This document shows, piece after piece, positions 1-6,990 of a stretch of 17,362 bases of DNA. Both the position numbers and the translations under genes were made by a program. Below the pieces are notes generated by a model. That model searched no databases. It was not told the origin of the DNA and saw only the letters and a program-made list of their open reading frames with translations. Origin of the DNA: JAAAOZ01 sp964496595 (lineage in GTDB: Bacteria > Chloroflexota > Anaerolineae > B4-G1 > SLSP01); NCBI GenBank assembly GCA_964496595.1, contig CAZCAI010000106.1:1-17362 (forward strand). The letters are read 5' to 3'. Position 1 is the stretch's first letter, and the number at the start of each line of letters is the position of its first letter.

Positions 1-40
1 AACTTGTAACTTGCAACTTGTAACTTGCAACTTGTAACTA
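1..40. repeat. Heptamer tandem repeat upstream of the stress-protein gene
   Basis: The 7-base unit AACTTG(T/C) is repeated almost six times, with T and C alternating at the last base, so the true period is 14. It is cut by the window edge and may be longer. It ends 3 nt before the AGGAGG ribosome binding site of the next gene, so copy-number change would alter that gene's leader or promoter region. Confidence 0.9.
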
Positions 41-56
41 TCTAGGAGGCAACCCA

Positions 57-476
57 ATGTTCAAGCGAATTCTCTTTGCCCACAACGCATCGCCGGCCGC
101 CGAGCGCGCGCTGCTCTACCTGGAGCACATCGCGCGGCAAGAGGGGGCGGAGGTGCTTGTGTTGCACGTCTATGAGGAACCGAATCAATATATCGCGACG
201 CAGGCCTATGGCGCGTTGGTCGAGCAATTGGAGGCGGTCGCCCACGAAGTCGTCAACGATTCCGTGGAGCATCTGCACGAGGTGGGCGTCGCGGCGGTCG
301 GCCTGGTCGAGGCCGGCGATCCGGCGCAGATGATCTTGGAGACCGCCCGCAACGAGGATGTCGCACTCATCGTGCTGGGCACCAGCGGACCCTCGACGAT
401 GACGGATATCCTCCTGGGTGATGTCAGCACCGAGGTGCTGCGTCACGCCCGCTGCCCGGTGATGTTGGTGCCGTGA
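57..476 (+). CDS. Universal stress protein (UspA family)
   Basis: This 139-aa protein is a single Usp domain of normal family length. It opens with MFKRILFAHNASPAAERAL, which matches the usual beta-1 and first-loop pattern ILVAxDGSxxA, although the loop Asp is replaced by Asn10. The C-terminal part carries the ATP-binding Usp signature Gly108-x2-Gly111-x9-Gly121 and ends in CPVMLVP, typical for the family. The residue after Gly121 is Asp122 rather than the usual Ser/Thr, so nucleotide binding could be weakened; Ser124 lies two residues on. The start is supported by AGGAGG at 44-49, 7 nt upstream. Usp proteins are cytoplasmic dimers induced under starvation or stress, and their exact targets are often unknown. 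It appears monocistronic, since the next gene on this strand starts about 400 bases later. Confidence 0.92.
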   Translation: MFKRILFAHNASPAAERALLYLEHIARQEGAEVLVLHVYEEPNQYIATQAYGALVEQLEAVAHEVVNDSVEHLHEVGVAAVGLVEAGDPAQMILETARNEDVALIVLGTSGPSTMTDILLGDVSTEVLRHARCPVMLVP

Positions 477-549
477 GCGGCCTCATCTCTTGGGCGCGAG
501 AGGGATCTCAGGAGGCGTCTACCTGCCGGACAGTTTTATGCCTCTATCT

Positions 550-578
550 CAGCAGATTAAGCAGATTAAGCAGATGGA
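550..578. repeat. Nonamer repeat CAGATTAAG, copy 1
   Basis: Two full CAGATTAAG units are flanked by CAG and CAGATGGA. The same 29 bases recur exactly at 12043-12071, directly after the serine hydrolase gene. A looser copy on the other strand lies at 691-727. Such an exact match 11.5 kb away indicates a dispersed repeat family rather than chance. Confidence 0.85.
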
Positions 579-690
579 TAATCAGATAGTCTAACAGAGT
601 TACCGTCGATTTTCTCAAAGATCCGCAGAGAAATATCTTCCTCTGCACCTCTTTGTGTTTTCTTTGTGAGGCTTTAAATCTGAACCGAAA

Positions 691-727
691 TCTAATCTGC
701 TTACATCTGCTCTATCTGCTGATTAAG
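691..727. repeat. Nonamer repeat, inverted degenerate copy
   Basis: The reverse complement reads CTTAATCAGCAGAT..GCAGAT..AAGCAGATTAGA, i.e. the 550-578 family in the opposite orientation with substitutions. Together with copy 1 it brackets about 110 bases of non-coding DNA. Confidence 0.6.
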
Positions 728-793
728 AGTGGTCTTGGAGAAAGTGTTCGGTAGCCAGAGGAGGCATCAGTGACCTGATGTTCCTGAATGTGG

Positions 794-821
794 TTGACTC
801 TGTGAGCGGAGCAACTCTATT
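794..821 (+). promoter_or_regulatory. Possible promoter of the HtrA-like gene
   Basis: TTGACT (794-799) and TCTATT (816-821) are separated by 16 nt, the same spacing as the better promoters in this window. The -10 box matches the consensus at only 4 of 6 positions, so this is tentative. The implied leader is about 50 nt. Confidence 0.3.
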
Positions 822-880
822 CAAAAGCACTAGAGACGTAACAGGCAACGCAATCAAATTGCGAAAGGAGTATTCGGAAA

Positions 881-2080
881 ATGAAGAGCAATAGACGAAA
901 CAAATGGTACATTGTAGCGATCACGGCGGTGTTGATCGTCACCTCGTTGGGATGCAGCTTTTTAGCGCCCGCGCCCATTCAACAGGAACAGGAACCGACG
1001 CCGACGCCCCTCGTCGAGACGCCCGAACCCGCCGCGACGGTGCCCCCGCCAGATGTCTCGCTCTCCGATCTGGAGACGCAGGTCGAGATGCTCTACGAGG
1101 CGGTCGGCGACGCGGTGGTCAATATATCGGTGACCGCCATCGGCTACGATTTCTTCTTCAACGCCGTACCGCAGGAGGGCAGTGGGTCGGGCTTTGTCTA
1201 CGATAAAGAGGGCCACATCATCACCAACTACCACGTTATCGAGAACGCGGAGGACATCCAGGTGACCTTTGCGGATGGCGCGACGTTGCCCGCCGAGGTC
1301 ATCGGCGCCGATCCGACCTATGATTTGGCCGTGCTCAAAGTGGAGACCGATCCAGACCATGAGCTGACCACGATCTCGCTGGGCGATTCCAAACAATTGC
1401 GCGTGGGCCAGTTCGTCGTGGCGATTGGCAATCCCTTCGGTTTGGATCAGACCGTCACCTTTGGCGTGATCAGCAGCCTGGGGCGGATCATCGAAAGCCC
1501 CGACCGCCGCTTCATCGGCGAGGCGATCCAGACCGACGCGGCGATCAATCCGGGCAACTCCGGTGGGCCGCTGTTGGATCTACAGGGGCGCGCCATCGGC
1601 GTGAACGCGCAGATCGTCAGTCCCAGCCAGGCCAACGCCGGCATCGGGTTTGCCATTCCGGTCAATATCGTCAAGCGCGTGGTGCCGGAGCTGATCAGCG
1701 AGGGGCGCTACCGCCACTCGTGGATGGGCATCAGCTTCTTCCCGATGGCGCTGAACGAGCAATTGCAAGCGCAATTTGGGGAAATGGGGGTCGATGTGCC
1801 GGATCATGGCATCCTGATCACCAACGTCGAGCCAAATTCCCCGGCGGCAGAGGCCGACTTGCGGGGCGGGGATCGTGTGGTACGCACGCGCTACGGCGAG
1901 CTGCCGGTTGGCGGCGATGTGATTACCGCTATCGACGATGAGCAGATGCAGCGCGCGCGAGATTTGATCGCCTATTTGGAGACGGAGACCCGCGTCGGCG
2001 ACACCGTCGAAGTGACCATCATCCGCGACGGCGAAGAGATGACCATCCCCGTCACGTTAGGCGCGCGCCCGGAGATGTAA
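881..2080 (+). CDS. htrA: HtrA/DegP-type serine protease, lipoprotein with PDZ domain
   Basis: This 399-aa protein has a lipoprotein-like signal (basic MKSNRRNK, hydrophobic residues 10-22, then SLGC with Cys25), a Pro/Glu/Thr linker (about 26-60), a trypsin-like domain (about 65-275) and one C-terminal PDZ domain (about 283-395). The catalytic triad is His118 in TNYHVI, Asp148 in TYDLAVLKV and Ser227 in NPGNSGGPLL. These mark family S1C (HtrA/DegP/DegQ), envelope proteases that degrade or refold damaged proteins. The PDZ domain carries the GGDVI turn with a short insertion before it. The start is supported by AGGAG at 866-870. It is a single gene followed by a strong terminator. The lipobox has Ser at -3 instead of Leu, so lipidation is likely but not certain; the alternative is an N-terminal membrane anchor. 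Confidence 0.95.
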   Translation: MKSNRRNKWYIVAITAVLIVTSLGCSFLAPAPIQQEQEPTPTPLVETPEPAATVPPPDVSLSDLETQVEMLYEAVGDAVVNISVTAIGYDFFFNAVPQEGSGSGFVYDKEGHIITNYHVIENAEDIQVTFADGATLPAEVIGADPTYDLAVLKVETDPDHELTTISLGDSKQLRVGQFVVAIGNPFGLDQTVTFGVISSLGRIIESPDRRFIGEAIQTDAAINPGNSGGPLLDLQGRAIGVNAQIVSPSQANAGIGFAIPVNIVKRVVPELISEGRYRHSWMGISFFPMALNEQLQAQFGEMGVDVPDHGILITNVEPNSPAAEADLRGGDRVVRTRYGELPVGGDVITAIDDEQMQRARDLIAYLETETRVGDTVEVTIIRDGEEMTIPVTLGARPEM

Positions 2081-2120
2081 TCAGGTTTGTGTTGGCAACG
2101 AAGTGAAGTGCCGTTAAAAC

Positions 2121-2163
2121 AAAAGACACCTGACGGGTTGCCGAAATCTGCCAGGTGTCTTTT
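2121..2163. terminator. Bidirectional intrinsic terminator between htrA and trmFO
   Basis: AAAAGACACCTG (2121-2132) pairs perfectly with CAGGTGTCTTTT (2152-2163). After one A-C mismatch the stem continues with six more pairs, two of them G-U, down to a GCCGA loop (2140-2144). A-rich and T-rich flanks give U tracts on both strands, so it can stop both converging transcripts. Confidence 0.85.
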
Positions 2164-2216
2164 CTCTATCGCGGCTGGGCCTGGATCGATAGATCCAAAT
2201 CCCTGGGATAATGATC

Positions 2217-2234
2217 GGGGATTTGACAATCCCC
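2217..2234. terminator. Short hairpin downstream of trmFO
   Basis: GGGGATT (2217-2223) pairs with AATCCCC (2228-2234) around TGAC. It lies about 30 bases past the trmFO stop on the minus strand but has no good U tract in that direction, so it is only a possible terminator. Another small hairpin, TGGATC/GATCCA, sits at 2182-2197. Confidence 0.35.
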
Positions 2235-2263
2235 TTTGAGCGTTTGGGGAGCGACGTTTCTTT

Positions 2264-3592
2264 CTATATCGGATGCTCCTCCAGCCACGCCTCCAACGCC
2301 GCCAGAGCGCACTCCGCGCGGGCCTGACCCCGCGCGCGTTTGCCGCGAATTTGGCGCTCCAACGGCGGCGTCAGGCCGAAGTTCGGCTTCATCGGCTGGA
2401 AGGAATCCGCATCTGCGTGGGTGATGTAGTGCATCAGCGAGCCGAACATCGTCATCGGCGGCATCGTGAGCGGCGCCTGGCCCAGCATCCCGCGCGCGGC
2501 GTTGACGCCGGCCAGCCAGCCGCCCGCGACGTTGCCGACGTAGCCCTCCAGCCCCGCGATCTGGCCCGCGAAGAAGAGATCGTCGCGGTCGTGATATTGG
2601 AGCGTGGGGCGCAGCAGGCGCGGCGCGTTGAGGTAGGTGTTGCGGTGCATCGAGCCGTAGCGGACGAACGCCGCGTGTTCCAGGCCGGGGATGAGCCGCA
2701 GGACGCGCTTCTGCTCCCCGTACTTGAGGTTGGTCTGGAATCCGACCAGGTTGTAGAGCGTGCCGGCGGCGTTATCCTGCCGCAACTGGACGACGGCGTG
2801 GGGCCGATGCCCGGTGCGCGGATCGCGCAGCCCGACGGGACGCAGCGGCCCGTAGGCTAGCGCCTCCTCGCCGCGCGCGGCCAACACCTCGAGGGGCAGA
2901 CAGCCCTCGAAGAAGTTGGGATCGTCGCGCTCGAAGTCGCGCAGTTCGATGCGCTCGGCGGCCAGGAGTTCCGCGTGGAAGCGCTCGTACTCCGCCCGGT
3001 TCAGCGAGCAATTGATGTAATCGCCCTGCTCGGATTCGCTCCGATTGTAGCGCGAGGCGCGGAAGGCGATGTCGCAGTCGATGGAGTCCATCTCGACGAT
3101 GGGCGCGATGGCGTCGTAGAAGTAGAGCAGATCCTCGCCCGTGAGCGCTTGCAGCGCCCGCGCCAGCGCATCCGAGGTGAGCGGCCCGCTGGCTACGATC
3201 ACCGGCTCGCCGGTGGGGAGCGCCGTAGCCTCCTCGCGGATCACGGTGATGTGGGGATGGGTCGTGACGCGCTCCGTGACGCCCGCCGCAAATCCTCGGC
3301 GATCCACGGCCAGCGCGCTGCCCGCCGGCACGCGATGCTCGTCCGCCGTTGCGATCACCATCGAGCCGAGGCGGCGCAGCTCTTCTTTCAGCAGGCCCGG
3401 CGCGCGATTGAGGATGTCCGATCCGAGGGAGTTCGAGCAGACCAACTCGGCCAAATCGCCCGTCTTGTGGGCCGGCGTCGTCGTCTGCGGGCGCATTTCG
3501 TACAATCGCACGGGGATGCCGCGCTCCGCCGCTTGCCACGCGGCCTCACTGCCCGCCAATCCCCCGCCGATAATGGTCAACGTCTTGTGCAT
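2264..3592 (-). CDS. trmFO: TrmFO, folate-dependent tRNA m5U54 methyltransferase
   Basis: TrmFO methylates U54 in the T-loop of tRNAs in the cytoplasm, using methylenetetrahydrofolate as carbon donor and FAD/NAD(P)H, in place of the SAM-dependent TrmA. The 442-aa protein has the family's normal length and diagnostic opening, with the FAD-binding GGGLAG (residues 9-14) and EMRP at 32-35. ELVCSNSLGSD (Cys52) and FFEGCLPLEV (Cys231) match the contexts of the two cysteines implicated in the B. subtilis enzyme. GQIAGLEGYVGNVAGGWLAG (343-362) is the conserved C-terminal FAD-contact stretch. The start is supported by GAGGAG just upstream on the minus strand (around 3598-3603). The gene stands alone, convergent with the protease gene. 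Confidence 0.97.
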   Translation of the reverse strand: MHKTLTIIGGGLAGSEAAWQAAERGIPVRLYEMRPQTTTPAHKTGDLAELVCSNSLGSDILNRAPGLLKEELRRLGSMVIATADEHRVPAGSALAVDRRGFAAGVTERVTTHPHITVIREEATALPTGEPVIVASGPLTSDALARALQALTGEDLLYFYDAIAPIVEMDSIDCDIAFRASRYNRSESEQGDYINCSLNRAEYERFHAELLAAERIELRDFERDDPNFFEGCLPLEVLAARGEEALAYGPLRPVGLRDPRTGHRPHAVVQLRQDNAAGTLYNLVGFQTNLKYGEQKRVLRLIPGLEHAAFVRYGSMHRNTYLNAPRLLRPTLQYHDRDDLFFAGQIAGLEGYVGNVAGGWLAGVNAARGMLGQAPLTMPPMTMFGSLMHYITHADADSFQPMKPNFGLTPPLERQIRGKRARGQARAECALAALEAWLEEHPI

Positions 3593-3606
3593 ATCTTCTC
3601 CTCATT

Positions 3607-3634
3607 AGTCCAACAGTCACGTAGTCTGATAGTC
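3607..3634. repeat. Degenerate octamer repeat AGTCnnnn
   Basis: AGTC recurs exactly every 8 bases (3607, 3615, 3623, 3631) with variable second halves CAAC, ACGT, TGAT and TAAT. It lies just upstream of trmFO on the minus strand and next to another octamer array. Confidence 0.6.
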
Positions 3635-3652
3635 TAATCTAATAATGTAAGC

Positions 3653-3700
3653 GTCTCAGCGTCTCAGCGTCTCAGCGTCTCAGCGTCTCAGCGTCTCAGC
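3653..3700. repeat. Perfect octamer tandem repeat (GTCTCAGC)x6
   Basis: Six identical 8-base units lie head to tail, followed by a decayed unit GCCGGAGC. Perfect identity points to recent slippage, so copy number may vary between strains. A 7-base duplication CAACTTC follows at 3714-3727. The array lies between the divergent trmFO and the LamG-like gene. Confidence 0.95.
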
Positions 3701-3753
3701 GCCGGAGCATGTCCAACTTCCAACTTCCATCATTCTACCACATCACCGCGATA

Positions 3754-3781
3754 TTGATTTTGGCCTTGTCTCGCGTACAAT
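3754..3781 (+). promoter_or_regulatory. Promoter of the LamG-like gene
   Basis: TTGATT (3754-3759), 16 nt, TACAAT (3776-3781). It lies 40 nt upstream of the start codon with the AGGAGG site between, a consistent sigma-70-type layout. Confidence 0.6.
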
Positions 3782-3820
3782 GACAGTGAGAACATTATTC
3801 ATCAAGGAGGAAGGGGCACG

Positions 3821-4519
3821 ATGAAAATGGACCAGAATCTCAAGCCGGCGATTGTCAGCGCGATCATTATCGGCGTCTTTACCCTAATCGCGGCGTGCGT
3901 CACGCCGGTGGTGATGCGGTTGGTCGCCGGCTGGGGCCAGGGTCAAAACGGAGGCGCCCGCCCGGCACCCACGGCGAATCCGGCGTTGCTCTTTGCGGAT
4001 GATTTTGAATTGGGGGTCTCGTCGGAATGGCAGGTGCTCGTGGGGGAGTGGCGCGCCGCTGATGGTCGTCTAACGCCCGTGAGTTTCTCCCGTGAGGACG
4101 GCGACGCGGGTCTTCTACTCACCTCATCTGAGTATGAGCGCCAGGCAGCCTATCGCGTCGCGTTCGATGCCGCCGAGTTGAGCGGGGAGCACATGCTCGC
4201 CCTCTGGGTCAACATGCAGGATATCGAGAACGCGATGATCTTCGCGGCGGATCGGGAGTCGGCCTACTGCGGCCGGTATGTCGATGGCGAGCATACCCAG
4301 CTCCAGGTCACAGCGATGGCGCTGGAAGGCGATGTGCATCACTACGTCGTGGAGGTGCGCGGCGATGGCTACGTCTACTGGATCGATGACCGGCGCGTGT
4401 GCGCCTTCACCGATACGACCTTTACCGGCGGGCAGATCGGCCTCTGGGATTGGCGGCGCGGCAGCTCGGCGGCCAGCGCGCCGTCATTTGATAACGTCGA
4501 GGTCGTCTCTCTCCGGTAA
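3821..4519 (+). CDS. Membrane-anchored protein with LamG/ConA-like domain
   Basis: I do not recognise a specific family. The 232-aa protein has a basic N-terminus and a hydrophobic segment (about 11-36), a Pro/Ala linker (about 40-56), and a beta-rich domain (about 57-232). The domain starts with FADDFELGVSSEWQVLVGEW and ends with SFDNVEVVSL, the start-and-end pattern of concanavalin/laminin-G-like jelly rolls, including the DUF1080-like type. These often bind or cleave glycans, but I see no catalytic residues to assign, so activity is unknown. IAAC at 23-26 could be a lipobox, making it a lipoprotein; otherwise it has one N-terminal membrane helix. The start is supported by AGGAGG at 3805-3810. 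It is followed by a hairpin and is probably transcribed alone. Confidence 0.8.
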   Translation: MKMDQNLKPAIVSAIIIGVFTLIAACVTPVVMRLVAGWGQGQNGGARPAPTANPALLFADDFELGVSSEWQVLVGEWRAADGRLTPVSFSREDGDAGLLLTSSEYERQAAYRVAFDAAELSGEHMLALWVNMQDIENAMIFAADRESAYCGRYVDGEHTQLQVTAMALEGDVHHYVVEVRGDGYVYWIDDRRVCAFTDTTFTGGQIGLWDWRRGSSAASAPSFDNVEVVSLR

Positions 4520-4520
4520 C

Positions 4521-4563
4521 TTACGCAAGTCTTTAAGCGGATCGTCAGATCCGCGCTGCGTAA
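4521..4563. terminator. Nested hairpin after the LamG-like gene
   Basis: Outer arms TTACGCA (4521-4527) and TGCGTAA (4557-4563) enclose a tighter stem GCGGATC/GATCCGC (4537-4543 with 4548-4554) around GTCA. It starts 2 nt after the stop codon. There is no U tract, so it may be a factor-dependent terminator, an mRNA-end stabiliser or a repeat element. Confidence 0.5.
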
Positions 4564-4624
4564 GAGACGGAAATCTGGCGATTCCTTTAGAGCTTCAAGA
4601 GGGTTGAATTAAGAAGAAGAATGG

Positions 4625-4652
4625 TTGACAAAATATAGAATTAGACTATACT
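4625..4652 (+). promoter_or_regulatory. Promoter of the suf operon
   Basis: TTGACA (4625-4630, perfect -35), 16 nt, TATACT (4647-4652). Transcription should start near 4659, leaving a leader of roughly 95 nt before sufC. The region is markedly AT-rich compared with its neighbours. This is the strongest promoter match in the window. Confidence 0.75.
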
Positions 4653-4669
4653 TTTCTTGGTTATTATGC

Positions 4670-4681
4670 TTGATATATCAA
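4670..4681. promoter_or_regulatory. Palindrome in the suf leader, candidate operator
   Basis: TTGATATATCAA is a perfect 12-base palindrome about 11-22 nt past the predicted transcription start. suf operons are often controlled by Rrf2-family Fe-S sensors (IscR, SufR) binding near the promoter. No such regulator gene is in the window, so an operator role is inference from position and symmetry. Confidence 0.4.
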
Positions 4682-4755
4682 TATGTGGCCTATCCTGCCA
4701 AACTTTCGTGCATTATATCGGATTTTGACGGGGAGGCTCAAAAGGAGCGCAGTGG

Positions 4756-5580
4756 ATGGCAGATCATCAAAATCACCAACAGTTAGAGATCCGAAATTTA
4801 CACGTCAGCGTCGAAGGCGAAGGGATCCTCAAAGGCGTCGATCTCGTCGTGCGCCGGGGTGAGACCCACGCTTTGATGGGGCCGAACGGCTCGGGAAAGA
4901 GTACGCTCTCCTACGCGCTGATGGGCCACCCGAAGTACACCGTCACCGAGGGCGAGGTGCTGCTCAACGGCGAAAATCTCCTGGAGCTGGAGACGAACGA
5001 GCGGGCGCAGAAGGGCCTCTTCCTGGCGATGCAATACCCCGTCTCGGTCTCCGGCGTGACGCTCTACAACTTCCTGCACGCCGCGACCAGCGCGGTGCGC
5101 GGCTACGGCGAAGAGGCGCAGAGATCAGGCCAGGGCCGCATGGGCGCCCATTTGATGCCCCGGCGCGAGTTCCGTTCGGAACTCAACGAGAAGATGGCGG
5201 ACTTGAAGATGGATTCCGCCTTTTTGCGCCGGTATCTCAATGAGGGCTTCTCCGGCGGGGAGAAAAAGCGCGCCGAGATCCTCCAGATGGCCTTGATCGA
5301 GCCGTCCTTCGCGGTCTTAGACGAGGTCGATTCTGGCTTAGACATCGACGCCCTGCGCATTGTCGCGGAGAACGTCAACCAGCTTCAGAGGGAGCTGAAT
5401 ATGGGCCTGTTGGTGATCACCCACTATCAGCGCGTCCTGAACTACATTCACCCCGATCACGTCCACATCTTCTTGGATGGCGAGATCGTCAAATCCGGCG
5501 GCGCCCAGTTGGTCGATGTGCTGGAGGAGAGAGGCTACGATTGGGTCAAGGAAGAGATGAAAGAGATGGCCGCGTTATGA
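4756..5580 (+). CDS. sufC: SufC, ATPase of the SUF Fe-S assembly complex
   Basis: SufC is the cytosolic ABC-type ATPase that drives conformational change of the SufBC2D scaffold during Fe-S cluster building. The 274-aa protein has Walker A GPNGSGKST (42-50), Q-loop Gln93 in AMQYPVSVSG, signature FSGGEKKRAEI (165-175), Walker B FAVLDEVDSGLD (185-196, with Glu190 and the SufC-specific Asp192), and switch His223 in VITHYQRVL. SGGEKKR, rather than SGGQ, together with AMQYP, is typical of SufC and separates it from transport ATPases. It has no membrane segment. The start has AAAGGAG at 4741-4747. It is first in the operon and overlaps sufB by ATGA, which suggests coupled translation. Confidence 0.97.
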   Translation: MADHQNHQQLEIRNLHVSVEGEGILKGVDLVVRRGETHALMGPNGSGKSTLSYALMGHPKYTVTEGEVLLNGENLLELETNERAQKGLFLAMQYPVSVSGVTLYNFLHAATSAVRGYGEEAQRSGQGRMGAHLMPRREFRSELNEKMADLKMDSAFLRRYLNEGFSGGEKKRAEILQMALIEPSFAVLDEVDSGLDIDALRIVAENVNQLQRELNMGLLVITHYQRVLNYIHPDHVHIFLDGEIVKSGGAQLVDVLEERGYDWVKEEMKEMAAL

Positions 5581-6986
5581 CGAATCATCAAGACGACTTA
5601 CGCGATATGAAGGAACGGGGGAGCGCGGACTTCACCACCGAGATCGCCTACGCGCATCGCTCGCGGCGCGGCATCGGCGCGGACGTGGTGCGCCAGCTTT
5701 CCGAGGTCAAGGGCGAGCCGCAATGGATGTTGGATTTCCGCCTGGAGGCGCTGGAGACCTTCTTCCAGATGCCGATGCCGACCTGGGGCGTCGATCTCGG
5801 CTTGCTGGATTTTGAGCAATTCTACTATTACATGCGCGCCACGCCCGACAAAGCACGCTCCTGGGACGACGTGCCGGAGGCGATCAAGGACACCTTCGAA
5901 CGGCTGGGCATCCCGGAGGCCGAGCGCAAATATCTGGCCGGCGTGGAGACGCAGATGGATTCCGAGTCCGTCTACAGTTCGCTCAAGGAGCAGTGGGAGA
6001 GCCATGGCATCATCTTTGTGGATATGGACACCGCCGTGCAGGAGTACCCAGATCTGGTGCGCGAGCATATCAGCACCGTCGTGCCCATCGATGACAACAA
6101 GTTCGCGGCGCTGAACAGCGCCTTCTGGTCCGGCGGCAGCTTCGTCTACGTGCCGAAAGGCATCCACGTCGAGATCCCGCTCCAGGCCTACTTCCGCATC
6201 AACGCGCAGTCGCTGGGCCAATTCGAGCGGACGATCATCATCGCCGAGGAGGGCAGCAACGTCCACTACATCGAGGGCTGCACCGCGCCCCAGTACACCG
6301 AGGCCGCGCTCCACACCGGCGTCATCGAAATCTTCGTCAAGGAGCGCGCCCACGCCCGCTACACCACGATCCAGAACTGGTCGACGAACGTCTACAACCT
6401 GGTGACCCAGCGCGCCGTCGTCGAGGCGGACGGCAGAATGGAATGGGTGGATGGAAACATTGGGAGTGGCGTAACAATGAAGTATCCCGCTGTGATCTTA
6501 CGCGGGCCGCGCGCGCACGGCGAGGTGCTCTCCATCGCTTTCGCGGGCGAGGGGCAGCACTACGACGCCGGCGCCAAGGCCGTCCATCTCGCGCCGGAGA
6601 CGACCTCGATCATCACCTCCAAATCGATCAGCAAGGATAATGGCCGCTCGGCCTATCGCGGCCTGGTCAAGGTGATCGAGGGGGCGACGGGCGCGCGCTC
6701 TAAGGTGGAATGCGACGCCCTCCTGCTCGACCCGATCTCGCGCACGGATACCTACCCCTACATCGACGTGAACGAGGAGGATGCGTGGATCGAGCACGAG
6801 GCCAGCGTCAGCAAAATCAGCGAGGATCAGCTCTTCTACCTGATGAGTCGCGGGATGAGCGAGGAGCAGGCCGCCACGATGATCGTCAACGGCTTTTTGG
6901 AGCCGTTTGTAAAGGAATTGCCGATGGAATATGCCGTCGAATTGAACCGCTTGATTCAGCTTCAGATGGAAGGCTCGGTGGGGTAG
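5577..6986 (+). CDS. sufB: SufB, Fe-S cluster scaffold protein
   Basis: SufB is the scaffold subunit on which nascent clusters are thought to form, using sulfur delivered from SufS. The 469-aa length is normal. Family landmarks include YIEGCTAPQY (Cys235), NWSTNVYNLVTQRA (about 267-280), SKVECDALLL (Cys379, in the context of the essential Cys405 of E. coli) and AWIEHEASVSKISEDQLFY (His407-Glu408, matching the His-Glu pair needed in E. coli). The C-terminus MEGSVG matches the family ending. I chose ATG 5577, in ATGA overlap with the sufC stop; an in-frame ATG 12 codons earlier lies inside sufC and would add a tail unlike the family. It belongs to the operon sufC-sufB-sufD. Confidence 0.97.
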   Translation: MTNHQDDLRDMKERGSADFTTEIAYAHRSRRGIGADVVRQLSEVKGEPQWMLDFRLEALETFFQMPMPTWGVDLGLLDFEQFYYYMRATPDKARSWDDVPEAIKDTFERLGIPEAERKYLAGVETQMDSESVYSSLKEQWESHGIIFVDMDTAVQEYPDLVREHISTVVPIDDNKFAALNSAFWSGGSFVYVPKGIHVEIPLQAYFRINAQSLGQFERTIIIAEEGSNVHYIEGCTAPQYTEAALHTGVIEIFVKERAHARYTTIQNWSTNVYNLVTQRAVVEADGRMEWVDGNIGSGVTMKYPAVILRGPRAHGEVLSIAFAGEGQHYDAGAKAVHLAPETTSIITSKSISKDNGRSAYRGLVKVIEGATGARSKVECDALLLDPISRTDTYPYIDVNEEDAWIEHEASVSKISEDQLFYLMSRGMSEEQAATMIVNGFLEPFVKELPMEYAVELNRLIQLQMEGSVG

Positions 6987-6990
6987 CGCG

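Larger units (their letters stand above)
477..880. other. Gene-free spacer with dispersed repeat fragments
   Basis: I see no credible gene here. It holds a 9-base repeat cluster (550-578), a degenerate cluster in the opposite orientation (691-727), a small hairpin GCAGAG/CTCTGC (625-630 with 641-646), and a T-rich stretch with CTTTGTG repeated (around 650-668). The facing AGCAGAT/ATCTGCT clusters form an interrupted inverted repeat around 579-690. The last 90 bases probably contain the promoter and leader of the protease gene. Confidence 0.7.

Noticed and set aside
2772..3539. 255-codon open frame overlapping trmFO on the same strand in another frame
   Set aside because: Arg/Ala-rich composition and no motif; the trmFO frame is fully supported.
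5541..5576. Earlier in-frame start for sufB
   Set aside because: It lies inside the sufC coding end, adds 12 residues unlike SufB proteins, and lacks the ATGA coupling that the 5577 start has.
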